Shown here piece by piece: positions 61,848 to 64,000 of a stretch of DNA of 64,000 nucleotides; position 1 is the first letter of the stretch; every line of letters begins with the position of its first letter. The notes under the pieces are model-generated. The model had not been told where the DNA came from. It saw nothing but the letters and a program-made list of their open reading frames with translations, and did no database searches. The position numbers were made by a program, and so were the translations under genes. Source of the DNA: Treponema brennaborense DSM 12168 (lineage in GTDB: Bacteria > Spirochaetota > Spirochaetia > Treponematales > Treponemataceae); contig NC_015500.1 of assembly GCF_000212415.1 (NCBI RefSeq), forward strand, positions 1,798,001 through 1,862,000, given 5' to 3'.

Positions 61848-62621
61848 TCAATTGCCTAAAAAACCGTCGAGTAAACTGCCGATATCGAAGCCGCCGACGG
61901 AAACGGCGGCGGCGTCTTCCCGGCGGTCCGGTTCGCCGTCGCCGGCGGTTCCGCTCAAAACGGCCGCAACCGCCAACACCGTTTCCAATTTACGGGCCGA
62001 ATCAAGGGAAAAACCCGTCGCGTCGGCAATCGCCTGAGCGTCGGCACCGGCCGTCAATCCGGCCGTTTGCAGTGTTTCAACAACGGCGGCAACAGAAGAC
62101 CCGCCGGAAGCTTCTTCTTTCAGCGCGGACAGCGCGACGGCGGCCGCGGAGAACGCAAGTACTGAAACGTCGGCCTGCGCCAACGATTCCGTATCGTTCA
62201 AAATCGATTCAACCGCCGTCGTGTCGATCTCCCGCCCCGATTCGCACAGCGACGTAACGAGCGCTTCCGTATCGAAAGAACCGTCGGCGTTTTTCGCGTT
62301 TTGAATCGCATCGGTAATATCGCCCACCGGCAGCGCGGCGGACGTTGCTGCTGCCAAGATGGATTCCTTATCTTCCACCGGCAGCTTGACAATCTCATCC
62401 TGATCCCGTTTGCCCAGTTCTTCCAGCAGTGCGGCAGTCTGATCCGGATCGGCTGAAACGGCCGGTATGTTTTGAACGATGGATTCCGTCGACGAATTGC
62501 GCAGCGCGGCGGAAAAATCCCTGCTGCTATGAAAAAGCGGCGTCGTAAACAACTGACACGACGCAAAACAGACAAAAGCCGCGGCTGCGGCTGCACCGAT
62601 TCCGTATCGACGTAACTGCAT
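61848..62621 (-). CDS. Ala-rich lipoprotein of unknown function
   Basis: 257 residues from ATG 62621 (GGAGG about 8 nt upstream). Lipoprotein signal: GAAAAAAFVCFASC (Cys about 22). The mature protein is acidic, Ala/Ser-rich and predicted helical throughout (TAALLEELGKRDQDEIVKL, AVESILNDTESLAQAD, AAVVETLQTAGLTAG). No domain recognised. It precedes the barrel gene by 19 bp, so it may partner with that barrel in the outer envelope; this is inference from position. Confidence 0.7.
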   Translation of the reverse strand: MQLRRYGIGAAAAAAFVCFASCQLFTTPLFHSSRDFSAALRNSSTESIVQNIPAVSADPDQTAALLEELGKRDQDEIVKLPVEDKESILAAATSAALPVGDITDAIQNAKNADGSFDTEALVTSLCESGREIDTTAVESILNDTESLAQADVSVLAFSAAAVALSALKEEASGGSSVAAVVETLQTAGLTAGADAQAIADATGFSLDSARKLETVLAVAAVLSGTAGDGEPDRREDAAAVSVGGFDIGSLLDGFLGN

Positions 62622-62710
62622 AAGCGAAACCTCCGAATCCGTTAACAGTATCGCACATATTGCAAAAAATTGAAAGAATAAAACGCGGCAAGTATCCGAA
62701 TCCATGTCGG

Positions 62711-62800
62711 ATTTGCGCGTTTCCGTTACCGTTTGCGCGTTTCCGTTACCGTTTGCGCGTTTCCGTTACCGTTTGCGCGTTTCCGTTACCGTTTGCGCCT
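62711..62800. repeat. 20-bp tandem repeat, 4.5 copies, over the LysR stop codon
   Basis: Unit GTTTGCGCGTTTCCGTTACC; copies start at 62711 (one base different), 62731, 62751 and 62771, plus a half copy at 62791. The LysR gene reads into the repeat and stops in it. Confidence 0.95.
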
Positions 62801-63653
62801 TAAAACACTCCGTCAGAAACGTAAAAAACGTATCTACGGCGCGCGTGTCGGTTTTATTATGCCGGCACGTAACCAGAATATCGCGCTGACACACGGGTTC
62901 TTCTATTTCAAGTAAAATAACGTGATCACTGTCGAGTTTGCCCCACGTGAACTCGGGCCAGAACCCGACGCCCATATTCGCCGCAATCATGTTTTTTACC
63001 GCGGCGGGACTGTCGCTTTCAAAACTGATGCGCGGCTTGAACCCCGCGTGCAGACAGAATTTATCGCATATCCAGCGCAGCTGCTTGGATCCGAACAGAC
63101 TGATAAAGTTTTCATCTTTCATTTTGGCAAGCTGCACTTTTTCCATATACCGGTATTTGCCGATGTTCGGCACCGCCAGAAAAATCTTTTCGGTACACAC
63201 GAACTGACTGGCGTCCTCCCGCGGAGGCTGATAGAACAGCCGCGTCGTGATTCCTATATCGTACAAGTCTTTTTCGGAATTTTGCAGCAGCCGGAAAATG
63301 AGTTCCGGATATTCTTTTTTAAAAGCGATAATGGCTTCGGTCGTAAAAGAAGTCGCCGCCAGCACGTTCAGATGTATGGTCGCGTGTTCCAGATGCGCCA
63401 TTGTCTGAAGTTGTCCGGGAAGTTCATCCAGTTCGGAAATCAGCGGCTCAAGACGTTTTTTTAAAAAGATACCGTATTCCGTCAATACGATGTTCCGCCC
63501 GTGACGGACGAACAGCGGAACGCCGACGTCTTTTTCAAGCCGCCGGATCGACTGCGTTAAAGCGGGCTGCGCGATATGGAGCCGTTCGGCGCTTCGCGTT
63601 ACGTGTCCCGATTCGGCCACTTCCAAAAAATACCGCAACTGCATCAATTCCAT
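62766..63653 (-). CDS. LysR-family transcriptional regulator
   Basis: 295 residues. Winged helix-turn-helix at the N-terminus: QLRYFLEVAESGHVTRSAERLHIAQPALTQSIRRLEKDVGVPLFVRHGRNIVLTEYG pattern. The effector domain follows, with a FFT..EAIIAF lobe and GVGFWPEF. The last about 11 codons (QTVTETRKR) are read from the 20-bp repeat; because 20 is not a multiple of three, the next copy brings TAA into frame. Divergent from the PQ-loop-like gene starting 200 bp away, which is the likely target. Confidence 0.9.
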   Translation of the reverse strand: MELMQLRYFLEVAESGHVTRSAERLHIAQPALTQSIRRLEKDVGVPLFVRHGRNIVLTEYGIFLKKRLEPLISELDELPGQLQTMAHLEHATIHLNVLAATSFTTEAIIAFKKEYPELIFRLLQNSEKDLYDIGITTRLFYQPPREDASQFVCTEKIFLAVPNIGKYRYMEKVQLAKMKDENFISLFGSKQLRWICDKFCLHAGFKPRISFESDSPAAVKNMIAANMGVGFWPEFTWGKLDSDHVILLEIEEPVCQRDILVTCRHNKTDTRAVDTFFTFLTECFKAQTVTETRKR

Positions 63654-63743
63654 ACCGATCCCGCCTAAATGATAATTTAAAAGTTATGATTACCATAAAA
63701 ATTATATATTAGACATTATAAAAAATCAATGGCATAGTATCAC

Positions 63744-63819
63744 TGTCCGACGGAGAAGCGCGCTTCCGAATCGGACAAATTACGCGCGGCGGAACCGGAC
63801 GATTGCAACGGCCGGTTCC
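63744..63819 (+). promoter_or_regulatory. Two hairpins in the leader of the PQ-loop-like gene
   Basis: Stem TGTCCGA/TCGGACA (63744-63750 with 63771-63777) with a GAAGC/GCTTC inner stem, then GGAACCGG/CCGGTTCC (63791-63798 with 63812-63819). They lie between the AT-rich LysR intergenic DNA and the start codon. Confidence 0.5.
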
Positions 63820-63853
63820 GGAATCACCGCAGCGTTTTAACAGGAGATTCATA

Positions 63854-64000
63854 ATGTCACAGCTTCTTGAAACGCTCATGCTCGTGTGCTTCGGTTTTTC
63901 ATGGCCGATGTCCGTATACAAAAATATCAAAGCGGGAACGGCCAAATCCATGAGCCTGCCGTTCATTCTGCTTATCGTCGGCGGCTACATCGCCGGCATA
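63854..64000 (+). CDS. PQ-loop-like small membrane protein, 3'-truncated by the window
   Basis: The first 49 codons are visible: MSQLLETLMLVCFGFSWPMS, then VYKNIKAGTAKSMSLPF and a second hydrophobic segment. The short helix, W-P, and K.K.gTakSmSlpF loop resemble PQ-loop/SemiSWEET-type proteins that move small solutes; the match is by pattern only. ATG at 63854 with AGGAG 7 nt upstream. The rest lies outside the window. Confidence 0.6.
   Translation, partial: MSQLLETLMLVCFGFSWPMSVYKNIKAGTAKSMSLPFILLIVGGYIAGI

Noticed and set aside
62711-62800. CRISPR-like short repeats
   Set aside because: The 20-bp units are directly contiguous with no spacers and there are no cas genes nearby.

Overview
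The window is chromosomal DNA of a spirochaete, most likely a Treponema of moderate (about 50%) G+C. The evidence is two periplasmic-type flagellins (FlaB) in tandem followed by flaG, fliD and two small unknown genes running into tsaE/tsaB, many lipoproteins with relaxed lipoboxes, a eukaryote-like isoleucyl-tRNA synthetase and a short SMC. I did not assign a species.

Layout. 0-5 kb: a Maf/DUF115-type protein (probable flagellin glycosylation), a membrane protein with a degenerate GGDEF domain, then on the minus strand a TPR lipoprotein and uracil phosphoribosyltransferase. 5-18 kb (minus strand): a lipoprotein, ileS, a MutY-like glycosylase without Fe-S ligands, a cytidylate-kinase-like protein, lon with an Ala-rich insert, a Ser/Thr kinase / phosphatase / FHA phospho-signalling cassette, ruvC and yebC. 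18-24 kb (plus strand): tRNA-Met(CAT), ornithine carbamoyltransferase, a secreted protein, an M24 peptidase, a DHH phosphoesterase, a sigma-factor-like protein behind a sigma-54-like promoter, and rdgB. 25-32 kb: the flagellar filament cluster and the t6A genes tsaE/tsaB.

32-55.4 kb is an accessory island for polysaccharide use. A 76-bp sequence (74/76 identical) occurs as a direct repeat at both edges and corresponds to the 3' end of the lipoprotein gene lying just beyond the right edge. The island encodes three family-8 polysaccharide lyases (two exported, one apparently cytoplasmic), a glycan-binding-type lipoprotein, a predicted outer-membrane barrel, a solute-binding protein with two permeases but no ATPase, two AraC-type regulators (one membrane-bound), and a six-gene plus-strand operon of redox enzymes (Old Yellow Enzyme, SDR, fumarate-reductase-like flavoprotein, 2-hydroxyacid dehydrogenase, sugar-isomerase-like TIM barrel). 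PL8 products carry a C4=C5 unsaturated uronic acid, yet no GH88-type unsaturated glucuronyl hydrolase is present. I therefore propose, as a hypothesis, that the redox operon reduces or rearranges unsaturated uronates. This is the best candidate here for an undescribed system.

55.4-64 kb: the repeat-rich lipoprotein at the island edge, a small membrane protein, smc, an outer-membrane barrel protein, a lipoprotein, a LysR regulator whose 3' end lies in a 20-bp tandem repeat, and the start of a PQ-loop-like membrane protein.

Regulatory points visible in the sequence: hairpins presenting GGA in the loop upstream of both flaB Shine-Dalgarno sequences (CsrA-like arrangement), a near-consensus promoter that would make the FHA mRNA leaderless, and several non-ATG starts with well-spaced Shine-Dalgarno sequences.
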